Below are positions 5,963-11,812 of a stretch of DNA of 39,284 nt, piece by piece. A program made the position numbers and the translations under genes. Under the pieces are notes generated by a model that worked only from the letters and a program-made list of their open reading frames with translations, searched no databases and was not told the origin of the DNA. Within the stretch, counting starts at the first letter, position 1. Each line of letters starts with the position of its first letter. Source of the stretch: a virus; the IMG/VR virus record IMGVR_UViG_3300043449_000537, positions 1-39,284 of that record; one strand, given 5' to 3'.

Positions 5963-6255
5963 TCGGACAGCTCCTTTAGCATTACATGCTTAGGTTTTGC
6001 ACCAGTAATAGTTTTTACTGGTTGACCAGACTTAAATAGTACCATATATGGGATAGAAGTAACAGAGTATTCTGCTGACTTTACTGGATTCTCATCAACA
6101 TTTAACTTTCCAACCCATAATCCACGCTCTTCAGATATCTCATCTAAGATAGGAGAGACCTTTTTGCATGGTCCACACCAAGGAGCCCAGAAATCAATCA
6201 GAACTAAATCGTGTGCTTCTAATGTTGATTTGAAGGATTGATCTGTTACTATCAT
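5953..6255 (-). CDS. trxA: Thioredoxin
   Basis: 100 residues, full thioredoxin length. The active site WCGPC is at residues 26-30 (redox Cys27 and Cys30), preceded by the VLIDFWAP strand, and the cis-proline loop is SIPYMVLF (Pro69). It would reduce protein disulfides in the cytoplasm. Phage thioredoxins can also act as polymerase processivity factors (T7 uses the host one), but the DnaE-type polymerase here gives no reason to expect that. It could recycle the AhpC and AhpD proteins encoded at 17.7-18.7 kb. Overlaps both neighbours by a few bases. Confidence 0.95.
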   Translation of the reverse strand: MIVTDQSFKSTLEAHDLVLIDFWAPWCGPCKKVSPILDEISEERGLWVGKLNVDENPVKSAEYSVTSIPYMVLFKSGQPVKTITGAKPKHVMLKELSEWI

Positions 6256-6461
6256 TCTCCCTTTAACTCCTCCGCTGCTGCATTAAACTTATTCATAAAT
6301 GTTTGAATAACAAATAATGTAGTCTCGTGTGCGTTCTTTGACATAGCGCTGAATGCCTGCTGATTTCTTTCATCTTCAGGTAATGCAGAAGACCACTTTG
6401 TATAAAGATCTTCTGCCACCTCTCCAATAATTTCTTCCATTACTGTTTGCTGATTACCCAT
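6252..6461 (-). CDS. Hypothetical helical protein, 69 aa
   Basis: An all-helical, acidic protein without motifs. It overlaps the thioredoxin start (ATGA) and the end of the subtilase gene, so it is translated from the same message. No family recognised. Confidence 0.7.
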   Translation of the reverse strand: MGNQQTVMEEIIGEVAEDLYTKWSSALPEDERNQQAFSAMSKNAHETTLFVIQTFMNKFNAAAEELKGE

Positions 6462-7569
6462 TTAATTTTGCCAACCATGTAGACTTTGTTGCAGCAAGCT
6501 TATCTTGTGCAGCTTTTAATTCAATTTGATACTGAGCTTCCGCTGCTGCGATTGCTGCATCAACTTGCGCTTTAAGAGCAGCTTTTGCTGCTTCTTTTTC
6601 TGCTAAAATCTTTGCAGTGTTATCTACAACAGATGAAGGCTGATATGATAGCGCTGCATTCACATCAATTAGCTTCTTAAATGTCCCTGGTTTTCCAGTA
6701 ACATTAACTAATGTTGCTTTGAAAGCATTAAGAATATCATTCATGCTTGCAGAAGGCTTTTTTGATTTAATCTCAAGCCACTTAGCAGCAGCAACTTGTG
6801 TTGCAGCAGATGATCCTGCAATATTCTTGACAACATTGCCTACTGACGGAACAGTAACATATCCAGTTGCAAACATATCAACCTTTGCATCATCATAGTT
6901 TGTATTACCCGCAATAAATGGAGACCTGTCTACAGCACCAACAGACACTGAAACATCTAGACACGCTGGCCAATCGATACGCTTGTAGTCTCCACCGTTA
7001 CCGACTGGAAAGAATACTGGAATGCCAATATCGGCAAGGTCTTTAATAGACTGTTCTGTGATTGGTGTCTTTGGACAGTAGTCTGTTCCTGCTGGACCCA
7101 GGTTATGGTGTCCTTGTGACATTGTTACTGCTTGAATATTATACTTAGATGCGTTTTGTTTCACCCATCGCAATGCGTTGTAAACAGATGCTTCTCCAGC
7201 ATTCTGTCGTACACCTGTTGCAGTGTTGCCAATAACCTTAACAAATACAATATCTACATCAGGGTTATTAGTAATAAATGTTGATACCATTTGAGTTCCG
7301 TGATCAAACCCATTTTTAGAAATGAGCGCTGCAGGCATAGATGCCGCCCCTGGACCCTCCATAAAAGATTGACCATTTGGACAGGTTGTCCATTCAATCA
7401 AACAAACTTCTTGAATAATCTTTCCATTAAATAAAGGCAATGAAGTGTCGATTGCTGTATCTAGGATTGCAACTGATGGTCGAGCTGTCTGATTCTTGAG
7501 AGCTGCATTAGCTGTTGTAGGGACAATGAGTGATAGTGCTACTAGAGCAGTTATTAGTTTTTTATTCAT
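6454..7569 (-). CDS. Secreted subtilisin-like serine protease (S8)
   Basis: 371 residues. A signal peptide spans residues 1-22. The catalytic triad is Asp37 (SVAILDTAID), His90 (GFDHGTQM) and Ser254 (AGSSAATQ); Asn191 in PVGNGG is the oxyanion Asn. No propeptide is evident, since the catalytic Asp lies only about 15 residues after the cleavage site. Residues ~318-371 are an Ala/Lys coiled-coil tail resembling that of the 4659-5726 protein. It would act outside the membrane on cell-wall or surface proteins, or process secreted phage proteins. The promoter is leaderless. Confidence 0.88.
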   Translation of the reverse strand: MNKKLITALVALSLIVPTTANAALKNQTARPSVAILDTAIDTSLPLFNGKIIQEVCLIEWTTCPNGQSFMEGPGAASMPAALISKNGFDHGTQMVSTFITNNPDVDIVFVKVIGNTATGVRQNAGEASVYNALRWVKQNASKYNIQAVTMSQGHHNLGPAGTDYCPKTPITEQSIKDLADIGIPVFFPVGNGGDYKRIDWPACLDVSVSVGAVDRSPFIAGNTNYDDAKVDMFATGYVTVPSVGNVVKNIAGSSAATQVAAAKWLEIKSKKPSASMNDILNAFKATLVNVTGKPGTFKKLIDVNAALSYQPSSVVDNTAKILAEKEAAKAALKAQVDAAIAAAEAQYQIELKAAQDKLAATKSTWLAKLNG

Positions 7570-7575
7570 AGACTA

Positions 7576-7603
7576 ATTCTACTAAATAATATCAGGATGT
7601 CAA
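7576..7603 (-). promoter_or_regulatory. Leaderless promoter for the subtilase
   Basis: The minus strand reads TTGACA (7603-7598), 16 bases, TAGAAT (7581-7576), then six bases to the ATG. A strong -35 box and no Shine-Dalgarno site. Confidence 0.8.
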
Positions 7604-7607
7604 GGGT

Positions 7608-7796
7608 TTACTTAATATTTTTGTACCATTTGCCTGAGTCTAACTTAGATGTTAGCTCATCTAGACTATCATTATTGTCGATAACCATCTCTTGTGCTTC
7701 CATTAGATTGTTCATGGCAAGCGTAAGTAGTTCAAGGGTCATTTCCATTCTAACTACTGTAAGTTCTAACTGTCTTAGTCTTTCGGACTTTCTCAT
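7608..7796 (-). CDS. Coiled-coil small protein, 62 aa
   Basis: A heptad-like pattern of Leu, Met and Val runs through most of the protein, predicting a dimeric coiled coil. Its ATG overlaps the upstream stop as ATGA. No family recognised. Confidence 0.65.
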   Translation of the reverse strand: MRKSERLRQLELTVVRMEMTLELLTLAMNNLMEAQEMVIDNNDSLDELTSKLDSGKWYKNIK

Positions 7797-8158
7797 TCCA
7801 TCTTCTCTCTATCTAGTAGTGTTGGTGCCGTCGCCATACTGCCACAATTTGCACATTCCATATCTAAGAAATATGTTGCTACCTCAAAATCTTCAAAGAT
7901 AACCTTTACATTCCAGATATTACACCCGCAAGGGCAAAGATGTGTGGGGGTTCCTCTAAGATCCATAGCGTGGTCATAGTTTTCTGGCTTTAAGTCATTG
8001 ATATCTACTATAGGACCTCTTGTGTGGTTAAGATCAGCAGACTCTTCTTCTTTATCAATATAGTATATTCCGAAGTCATACTTTGATCTAAAATCTTTCC
8101 ACAGCTTAAAGATTCTTTTAGCTGATAGCAGAGATAGCAAAGCAAATGTATACTTCAT
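7793..8158 (-). CDS. Zinc-binding hypothetical protein, 121 aa
   Basis: The first ~20 residues are hydrophobic then basic. The C-terminal half has HLCPCGCN (near residue 73) and ECANCGS (near residue 101), probably a zinc-ribbon with four or five Cys. The promoter is leaderless with a TTTACA -35 box. Family not recognised. Confidence 0.7.
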   Translation of the reverse strand: MKYTFALLSLLSAKRIFKLWKDFRSKYDFGIYYIDKEEESADLNHTRGPIVDINDLKPENYDHAMDLRGTPTHLCPCGCNIWNVKVIFEDFEVATYFLDMECANCGSMATAPTLLDREKME

Positions 8159-8164
8159 ATACTA

Positions 8165-8193
8165 ATTATACACTAAACTTGAATGTATGTAAA
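8165..8193 (-). promoter_or_regulatory. Leaderless promoter
   Basis: TTTACA (8193-8188), 17-base spacer, TATAAT (8170-8165), six bases to ATG at 8158. The -35 box lies inside the end of the Ntn-hydrolase gene. Confidence 0.75.
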
Positions 8194-8730
8194 TGGTGGA
8201 GCAACAGCCATATTGAATTCAGATGCAGCCTCTAATGCAGCCTTAAGTCTTAGCTTAGGGTTCTTTTGATTCTTGGTAGCATAAAGAGCTCCCAAAGCAA
8301 TCTGTCCGCCGCTTCCTTCTGCCATGTAGTTAACAATGTTTTCTCCTACATGAAAGTCTTCATCGATTGTAAAGATGCGACCCTCTAGGCCAACTATAAA
8401 GATGCCACCAGTATCTTCTTCTGAGGAGGACCCAATACTTCCGTAACCATTATCCTTAAAGGCTTGCTTTACAGAATCAATAAACTTAGTTCTCATAAAC
8501 TTATCAAGACCTGAGTTAGTTTTTGTTGGGGTATACTTTGGCGGAGTCCAAGAGTACTGAAGAATCTGCCCCATACGAAAAGAATCTGTAAATGCTACAG
8601 CATATTGCCCAACCTTAAAACACTTAGGCTCTTTGCGTGAAAGTATCCATCCGCTCTTATCGTCGGATGCTGCGTGATCTGATCCCATATAAACAACGCC
8701 GTTTTGGGCTATGGCTACTATACATGTCAT
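8173..8730 (-). CDS. HslV/proteasome-like Ntn hydrolase
   Basis: 185 residues. Removal of Met1 would expose Thr2 (M-TCIVAIAQNG) as an N-terminal nucleophile, as in HslV. The GSDHAAS motif (Asp18) and Lys33 correspond to the HslV Asp17 and Lys33 catalytic residues, and GSGGQIALGALYA matches the conserved GSGG turn of proteasome beta subunits. It is the length of HslV, which forms rings gated by HslU. No ATPase partner is seen in the window. It may degrade or process proteins, or cleave other amides. The -10 box is six bases from the ATG. Confidence 0.8.
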   Translation of the reverse strand: MTCIVAIAQNGVVYMGSDHAASDDKSGWILSRKEPKCFKVGQYAVAFTDSFRMGQILQYSWTPPKYTPTKTNSGLDKFMRTKFIDSVKQAFKDNGYGSIGSSSEEDTGGIFIVGLEGRIFTIDEDFHVGENIVNYMAEGSGGQIALGALYATKNQKNPKLRLKAALEAASEFNMAVAPPFTYIQV

Positions 8731-8736
8731 ATTACC

Positions 8737-8742
8737 AGTATA
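8737..8742 (-). promoter_or_regulatory. Leaderless -10 box
   Basis: TATACT on the minus strand, exactly six bases before the ATG of the Ntn hydrolase. The -35 region is weak. Confidence 0.6.
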
Positions 8743-8762
8743 CTATTTTTAAATTCGAAGTG

Positions 8763-9065
8763 CTAGCCCTCACCATGTAATTCTATGTGAGTTAATTTAA
8801 GCATAGTTCCCTCAAGCTCAGATTTGACCTGAATTAGCTCTTGTAAAGCCTCAAAGTATTTCTCTTTCCATTCGCTTAAATCCTTCTCAAGCTTATATAA
8901 CTTTATTTGCAAATCTTTAATTTCTATTATAAGTAAGTCATGGGCTCTTTCTGAGTCCCTGACTGCCTTTTCCGCCTTGTTTTTTCGTACAGAAATTATT
9001 GCTGCAATCAAACCGCTAACTGCAGATGCTAATATGGTTACTATTACTTGAGTATAAACATTCAT
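8763..9065 (-). CDS. Membrane-anchored coiled-coil protein
   Basis: 100 residues: a single membrane helix (residues ~7-25) with a short N-terminal extracellular or periplasmic end, then a long charged coiled coil (residues ~35-95). The layout resembles i-spanin or Rz-like proteins, but an actinobacterial host usually needs a different envelope system, so it could be a membrane scaffold. Confidence 0.7.
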   Translation of the reverse strand: MNVYTQVIVTILASAVSGLIAAIISVRKNKAEKAVRDSERAHDLLIIEIKDLQIKLYKLEKDLSEWKEKYFEALQELIQVKSELEGTMLKLTHIELHGEG

Positions 9066-9074
9066 TGTACATTA

Positions 9075-9080
9075 ATTATA
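9075..9080 (-). promoter_or_regulatory. Near-leaderless -10 box
   Basis: TATAAT on the minus strand, nine bases before ATG at 9065; it would give a leader of about two bases. A TTGACA word upstream is only 12 bases away, too close to be its -35 box. Confidence 0.45.
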
Positions 9081-9094
9081 CCCTATAATGTTTG

Positions 9095-9331
9095 TCAAAT
9101 TAATAATTCAGAGGCTGTAATCTCACTACCAATATACTTCTTTTTGCCTATAAATTCCTTAACATGATCTGCTCCATGCTGTCTTCCAGCAATGATTACG
9201 ACCCATCTAGGTTCAAATTTATTGTCTGAGCATGTCTGACATAAAAGTAGGTTTATGGCAAGAAGATTAGATTTCTTTGCAGATAACTGATTCTTGCTCT
9301 TATTGCATGAGTAACATAAAACTTTTTCCAT
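9095..9331 (-). CDS. Zinc-knuckle protein, 78 aa
   Basis: CYSC (residues 6-9) and CQTC (residues 31-34) form two zinc pairs; the rest contains a WVVIIAGRQHGADHVKEFI alpha/beta segment. It starts directly after the oxygenase stop. Similar to other small actinophage zinc proteins; function unknown. Confidence 0.7.
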   Translation of the reverse strand: MEKVLCYSCNKSKNQLSAKKSNLLAINLLLCQTCSDNKFEPRWVVIIAGRQHGADHVKEFIGKKKYIGSEITASELLI

Positions 9332-9333
9332 TA

Positions 9334-10086
9334 TTAGTTTACCTTAATCCATTTCATATATTTATTTCTTTCTACTCTTTGTCTCAATTGTTCTTTCTCT
9401 TTCCACTCTTCAGGGTCCCACTTTTCTTTCTCTAAAAGATAGTCTGGGTCGCCATCATATCTGTAGTGCCAAAATGATCTTACTATGTACTTATCTCCAT
9501 CAATAACATTTTTAACCCCATGGTAATATGGTGCTCCAGAAGGGAAGACTATGATGTCTCCTGCTTTTGCCTTGTATGAGATTATATCCTCACTTGGCTC
9601 AACCTGGAACATAACTTCTCCACCTTCATAGTTATCATTAATGTATAGGTTTGCAGTTATTCCATGCTTGATACCTGGCATTTGTGAACGCTCTTGTTGA
9701 TAATCTGTGTGGAATGGCAAAATCAGTCCAGTATACTTTACCTTCTTTGGGAAATACTTACAAAGCTGTGGATCAGACGAATGCCAATTTGGTAGGTCTA
9801 CACTGTTTCTTTTTATATAATCGGAAGTAATATCTTTAAATATTTTACTAAACTCTGAACTTACGTAAGCTTTATTTTCATCTGACTCTTGAGTTTCTGT
9901 ATTAAAGCCATGTGGGTCTCCAGAGTAAGACTGAGTCATAAGTGTTGTGTAATGACCGAAGCCTCCCCAAGGCTTCCATAAATCTTGATTTACTGCTAAA
10001 ACATTTTGCATAAACTCCGAATAGTTTGGTATTGCATTATGATATACATCTATCTTATCATGCAATGTTGTTATATCAAATTTCAT
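9334..10086 (-). CDS. 2-oxoglutarate/Fe(II) oxygenase, prolyl hydroxylase-like
   Basis: 250 residues. A double-stranded beta helix with HxD in LPFHTDYQQ (residues ~133-141), a YINDNYEGGEVMF strand, a GDIIVFPSGAPYYHGV motif with the distal His, and a following Arg (YIVRSFWHY) that would bind the 2-oxoglutarate carboxylate. This is the complete facial triad of P4H-type enzymes. Resembles the 29549-30520 protein in the core. The substrate could be protein side chains or modified nucleobases; nothing in the sequence decides. Confidence 0.88.
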   Translation of the reverse strand: MKFDITTLHDKIDVYHNAIPNYSEFMQNVLAVNQDLWKPWGGFGHYTTLMTQSYSGDPHGFNTETQESDENKAYVSSEFSKIFKDITSDYIKRNSVDLPNWHSSDPQLCKYFPKKVKYTGLILPFHTDYQQERSQMPGIKHGITANLYINDNYEGGEVMFQVEPSEDIISYKAKAGDIIVFPSGAPYYHGVKNVIDGDKYIVRSFWHYRYDGDPDYLLEKEKWDPEEWKEKEQLRQRVERNKYMKWIKVN

Positions 10087-10400
10087 TTCCTACTACCCCC
10101 TGGCTTTCCCTCAAGCTCAACTCTAACACCGTAGGACTCTAGTATATTCTTAACCATTTCAACATACTCTATGACCTGCATTCTAATTGATCCATCGTAC
10201 TGTGCAAAGTTATCTTCATACAATCTAATTGCTAAGAAATCAGGATACTTAACAATATCCATTTGAAGACTGTTTACAGGCTTTCTTAATTCACGGATCT
10301 TAGCAGCCATCTGCTTATTATAAAATACTGGCTTATTTGGCTCACCAGTCCACTGATTAATACCATTTTTAAAATGATCTTTATTCTTATCAATAAACAT
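10083..10400 (-). CDS. Hypothetical protein, 105 aa
   Basis: A charged mixed alpha/beta protein with a MDIVKYPDFLAIRLYEDNF segment. ATGA overlap with the oxygenase that follows suggests coupled translation, and possibly a shared complex. No family recognised. Confidence 0.7.
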   Translation of the reverse strand: MFIDKNKDHFKNGINQWTGEPNKPVFYNKQMAAKIRELRKPVNSLQMDIVKYPDFLAIRLYEDNFAQYDGSIRMQVIEYVEMVKNILESYGVRVELEGKPGGSRK

Positions 10401-10701
10401 GCTTTTCCTTTATTTGCTTCCAAACATCTTTTGTTTTGTGTGCGTTTCTTGATTTGTCTGGAAGCCCTGAGCTAAGATATACTCCGCCCCAAACACCATA
10501 ATCATTATTAAATTTTCCTTCATCATAACAAATTTTAATTACTGGACAAGAAAGACATGCCTGATCAATGTTTTTTGCAACATTAATATCTGATTCATAT
10601 TTATCAAAGAAAAGGTTTGTATCCATACCAAGGCATAATGCTAGATCATACCAGTTTGCGTTATCTTTATCTATCCCTAAACTATCTAAAATATCTGACA
10701 T
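10390..10701 (-). CDS. whiB: WhiB-like Fe-S transcription factor
   Basis: 103 residues from the ATG at 10701. Four conserved Cys (23, 49, 52 and 58) in the pattern C...CLSCPVIKIC would bind a [4Fe-4S] cluster, and GVWGG (residues 69-73) is the family's turn. A basic tail follows that could contact DNA. WhiB proteins exist almost only in Actinobacteria and their phages, and act by binding the host sigma factor. The start inside the end of the previous gene (20-base overlap) was chosen because the Wbl domain begins soon after it. Confidence 0.92.
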   Translation of the reverse strand: MSDILDSLGIDKDNANWYDLALCLGMDTNLFFDKYESDINVAKNIDQACLSCPVIKICYDEGKFNNDYGVWGGVYLSSGLPDKSRNAHKTKDVWKQIKEKHVY

Positions 10702-10858
10702 ATTTTTTTGGCAATTCCCAGATTCCTTCACGGCTGACAGAAATCTTTTCTGCCTTACCCCAAGCATCTTTCCTATACATTCCTTTTACGTCAGTATAGC
10801 CGCCACTATCTTTTTTCCAGATTACAAGGTCATAGTTATTCCAGAATGACTCCTGCAT
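10682..10858 (-). CDS. Hypothetical protein, 58 aa
   Basis: A basic, aromatic-rich protein with a VIWKKDSGGYTDVKGMYRKD segment, likely a small beta sheet. The ATG at 10858 lacks a clear ribosome site; a TTG about 19 codons upstream, just past the tRNA-Leu gene, is an alternative start. No family recognised. Confidence 0.55.
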   Translation of the reverse strand: MQESFWNNYDLVIWKKDSGGYTDVKGMYRKDAWGKAEKISVSREGIWELPKKYVRYFR

Positions 10859-10935
10859 TTTTGTTTGAGATCTTTTAATAAAAATCTCAACTCCCTTTTG
10901 TGTTAAGTGTAACAAATTGCTTTTACCTTTTCTAG

Positions 10936-11018
10936 TACCCGAAGTCGGACTTGAACCGACATGCCGTGAAGCAACAAATTTTAAGTCTGTCGTGTATACC
11001 GATTCCACCATTCGGGCA
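10936..11018 (-). tRNA. tRNA-Leu (anticodon TAA)
   Basis: 83 bases. Acceptor stem TGCCCGA/TCGGGTA, a CTTAAAA-containing anticodon loop, a long class II variable arm and a GTTCAAG T-loop. No encoded CCA. Reads TTA and TTG leucine codons, which are abundant in this AT-rich DNA. Confidence 0.93.
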
Positions 11019-11023
11019 TATGC

Positions 11024-11095
11024 TGGTCCACCAGGTCTCGATCCTGGGACATCCAAATTAACAGTTTGGCGCTCTACCACCTGAGCTATGGACCA
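11024..11095 (-). tRNA. tRNA-Asn (anticodon GTT)
   Basis: 72 bases. Acceptor TGGTCCA/TGGACCA, D-arm AGCTCAGGTGGTAGAGC, anticodon loop CTGTTAA and a T-arm with GATCGAG. Five bases from tRNA-Leu and transcribed with it from the promoter at 11124-11153. Confidence 0.95.
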
Positions 11096-11101
11096 CTATG
11101 C

Positions 11102-11150
11102 ACAAAACCACTGTACACATGTAATTATACATTGTGAACAGCGGTTTTGT
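11102..11150. repeat. 13-bp inverted repeat flanking the tRNA promoter
   Basis: ACAAAACCACTGT (11102-11114) and ACAGCGGTTTTGT (11138-11150) are complementary except at one position. The arms bracket the -10 box, one overlapping the -35 box. It could be an operator for a dimeric regulator or a start-site hairpin. Confidence 0.7.
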
Positions 11151-11153
11151 CAA
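11124..11153 (-). promoter_or_regulatory. Strong promoter for tRNA-Asn/tRNA-Leu
   Basis: TTGACA (11153-11148), 18-base spacer, TATAAT (11129-11124) on the minus strand, about 28 bases before the tRNA-Asn 5' end. Both boxes match the sigma-70/SigA consensus exactly. Confidence 0.88.
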
Positions 11154-11156
11154 CAA

Positions 11157-11300
11157 CTATTTCTGGGATATCTTTAATATATTGATCTTTTTAATTTCAT
11201 CATCTATATTGAATATATCATTAATATACTCTGACGCATCTTCTGGGTTAAAAGCATCTACTTCTACCTCAACCTCTAATTTAATGCGATATTTATTCAT
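11157..11300 (-). CDS. Small acidic phage protein, 47 aa, leaderless
   Basis: Starts with MNKYRIKLEVEVEVDAF, an alternating beta strand, followed by an acidic helical segment with DASEYIND. A small alpha/beta domain of this type is common in phages with unknown role. Its -10 box lies exactly six bases before the ATG, matching other leaderless genes here. The stop is directly upstream of the tRNA promoter. Confidence 0.65.
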   Translation of the reverse strand: MNKYRIKLEVEVEVDAFNPEDASEYINDIFNIDDEIKKINILKISQK

Positions 11301-11306
11301 GATACA

Positions 11307-11312
11307 AGTATA
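11307..11312 (-). promoter_or_regulatory. Leaderless -10 box
   Basis: TATACT on the minus strand, six bases before ATG at 11300. No good -35 box. Confidence 0.55.
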
Positions 11313-11318
11313 TCATTT

Positions 11319-11630
11319 TTAGGCTTTATTTGCATTTGCTTTAGCTGAAATTCTACGATTTTCAACTTCAACATCAGCAACTGTTTGAGCAGACTTATCT
11401 ACTGTTGAGAATGCTGCATTAATTTCATCAACTGTAAGCTTTCCGTCATCCATAAAGGCGCGAGCAAGCTTTTCTACAACTGCTGCTACTGCGGTTAAGC
11501 CAGCTACTGTGATTGCTTTTGCTGTTGAAATTCCAGCAATTGCACCTGCGCCGATTACGGCTAATCCATTTGCTGCAAATACAGCAACTATTCTCATAAT
11601 TATATTTTTAATATTTTTTACGCTTTCCAT
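11319..11630 (-). CDS. Holin-like membrane protein, 103 aa
   Basis: The ATG at 11630 is preceded by AGAGAGGA. The protein has one or two membrane helices rich in Ala and Gly (residues ~12-32 and ~36-52), then a VVEKLARAFMDDGKLTVDEIN segment with an EF-hand-like look, and a basic tail. This layout is common in actinophage holins or holin-like proteins. It follows another two-helix membrane gene and lies in the same region as the lysin, so a lysis role is likely but unproven. Confidence 0.65.
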   Translation of the reverse strand: MESVKNIKNIIMRIVAVFAANGLAVIGAGAIAGISTAKAITVAGLTAVAAVVEKLARAFMDDGKLTVDEINAAFSTVDKSAQTVADVEVENRRISAKANANKA

Positions 11631-11632
11631 TT

Positions 11633-11812
11633 TTAATCCTCTCTGTTTCTGATCGGACTTGTAATAATCCAAAGAGCAGTTGTAGCTATGATTCCATAGC
11701 CAACAATAGTCTTTGCACTTCCGTCCAGAACTACCCAAGCAATAAACATACCGAGAAGCGTCCATGCCTGGTCTACCATATCCTTTAAGATATTCTTTAT
11801 TATTCTTACCAT
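11633..11812 (-). CDS. Holin-like two-TM protein, 59 aa
   Basis: 59 residues with an amphipathic N-terminus, helix 1 (residues ~17-30, WTLLGMFIAWVVLDG) and helix 2 (residues ~38-52, VGYGIIATTALWIITS), ending in a charged RNRED. The ATG overlaps the stop of the large PA14 gene. It is a small class II-type holin candidate, paired with the next gene. Either could be holin or antiholin. Confidence 0.6.
   Translation of the reverse strand: MVRIIKNILKDMVDQAWTLLGMFIAWVVLDGSAKTIVGYGIIATTALWIITSPIRNRED

Noticed and set aside
9075-9097. TTGACA with TATAAT as a full promoter
   Set aside because: The boxes are only 12 bases apart, too close for sigma-70 binding; only the -10 box was kept.
10859-11080. 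N-terminal extension of the 58-residue gene across the tRNAs
   Set aside because: The frame runs through tRNA-Leu and tRNA-Asn; the two tRNA folds are clear, so the upstream part is not coding.
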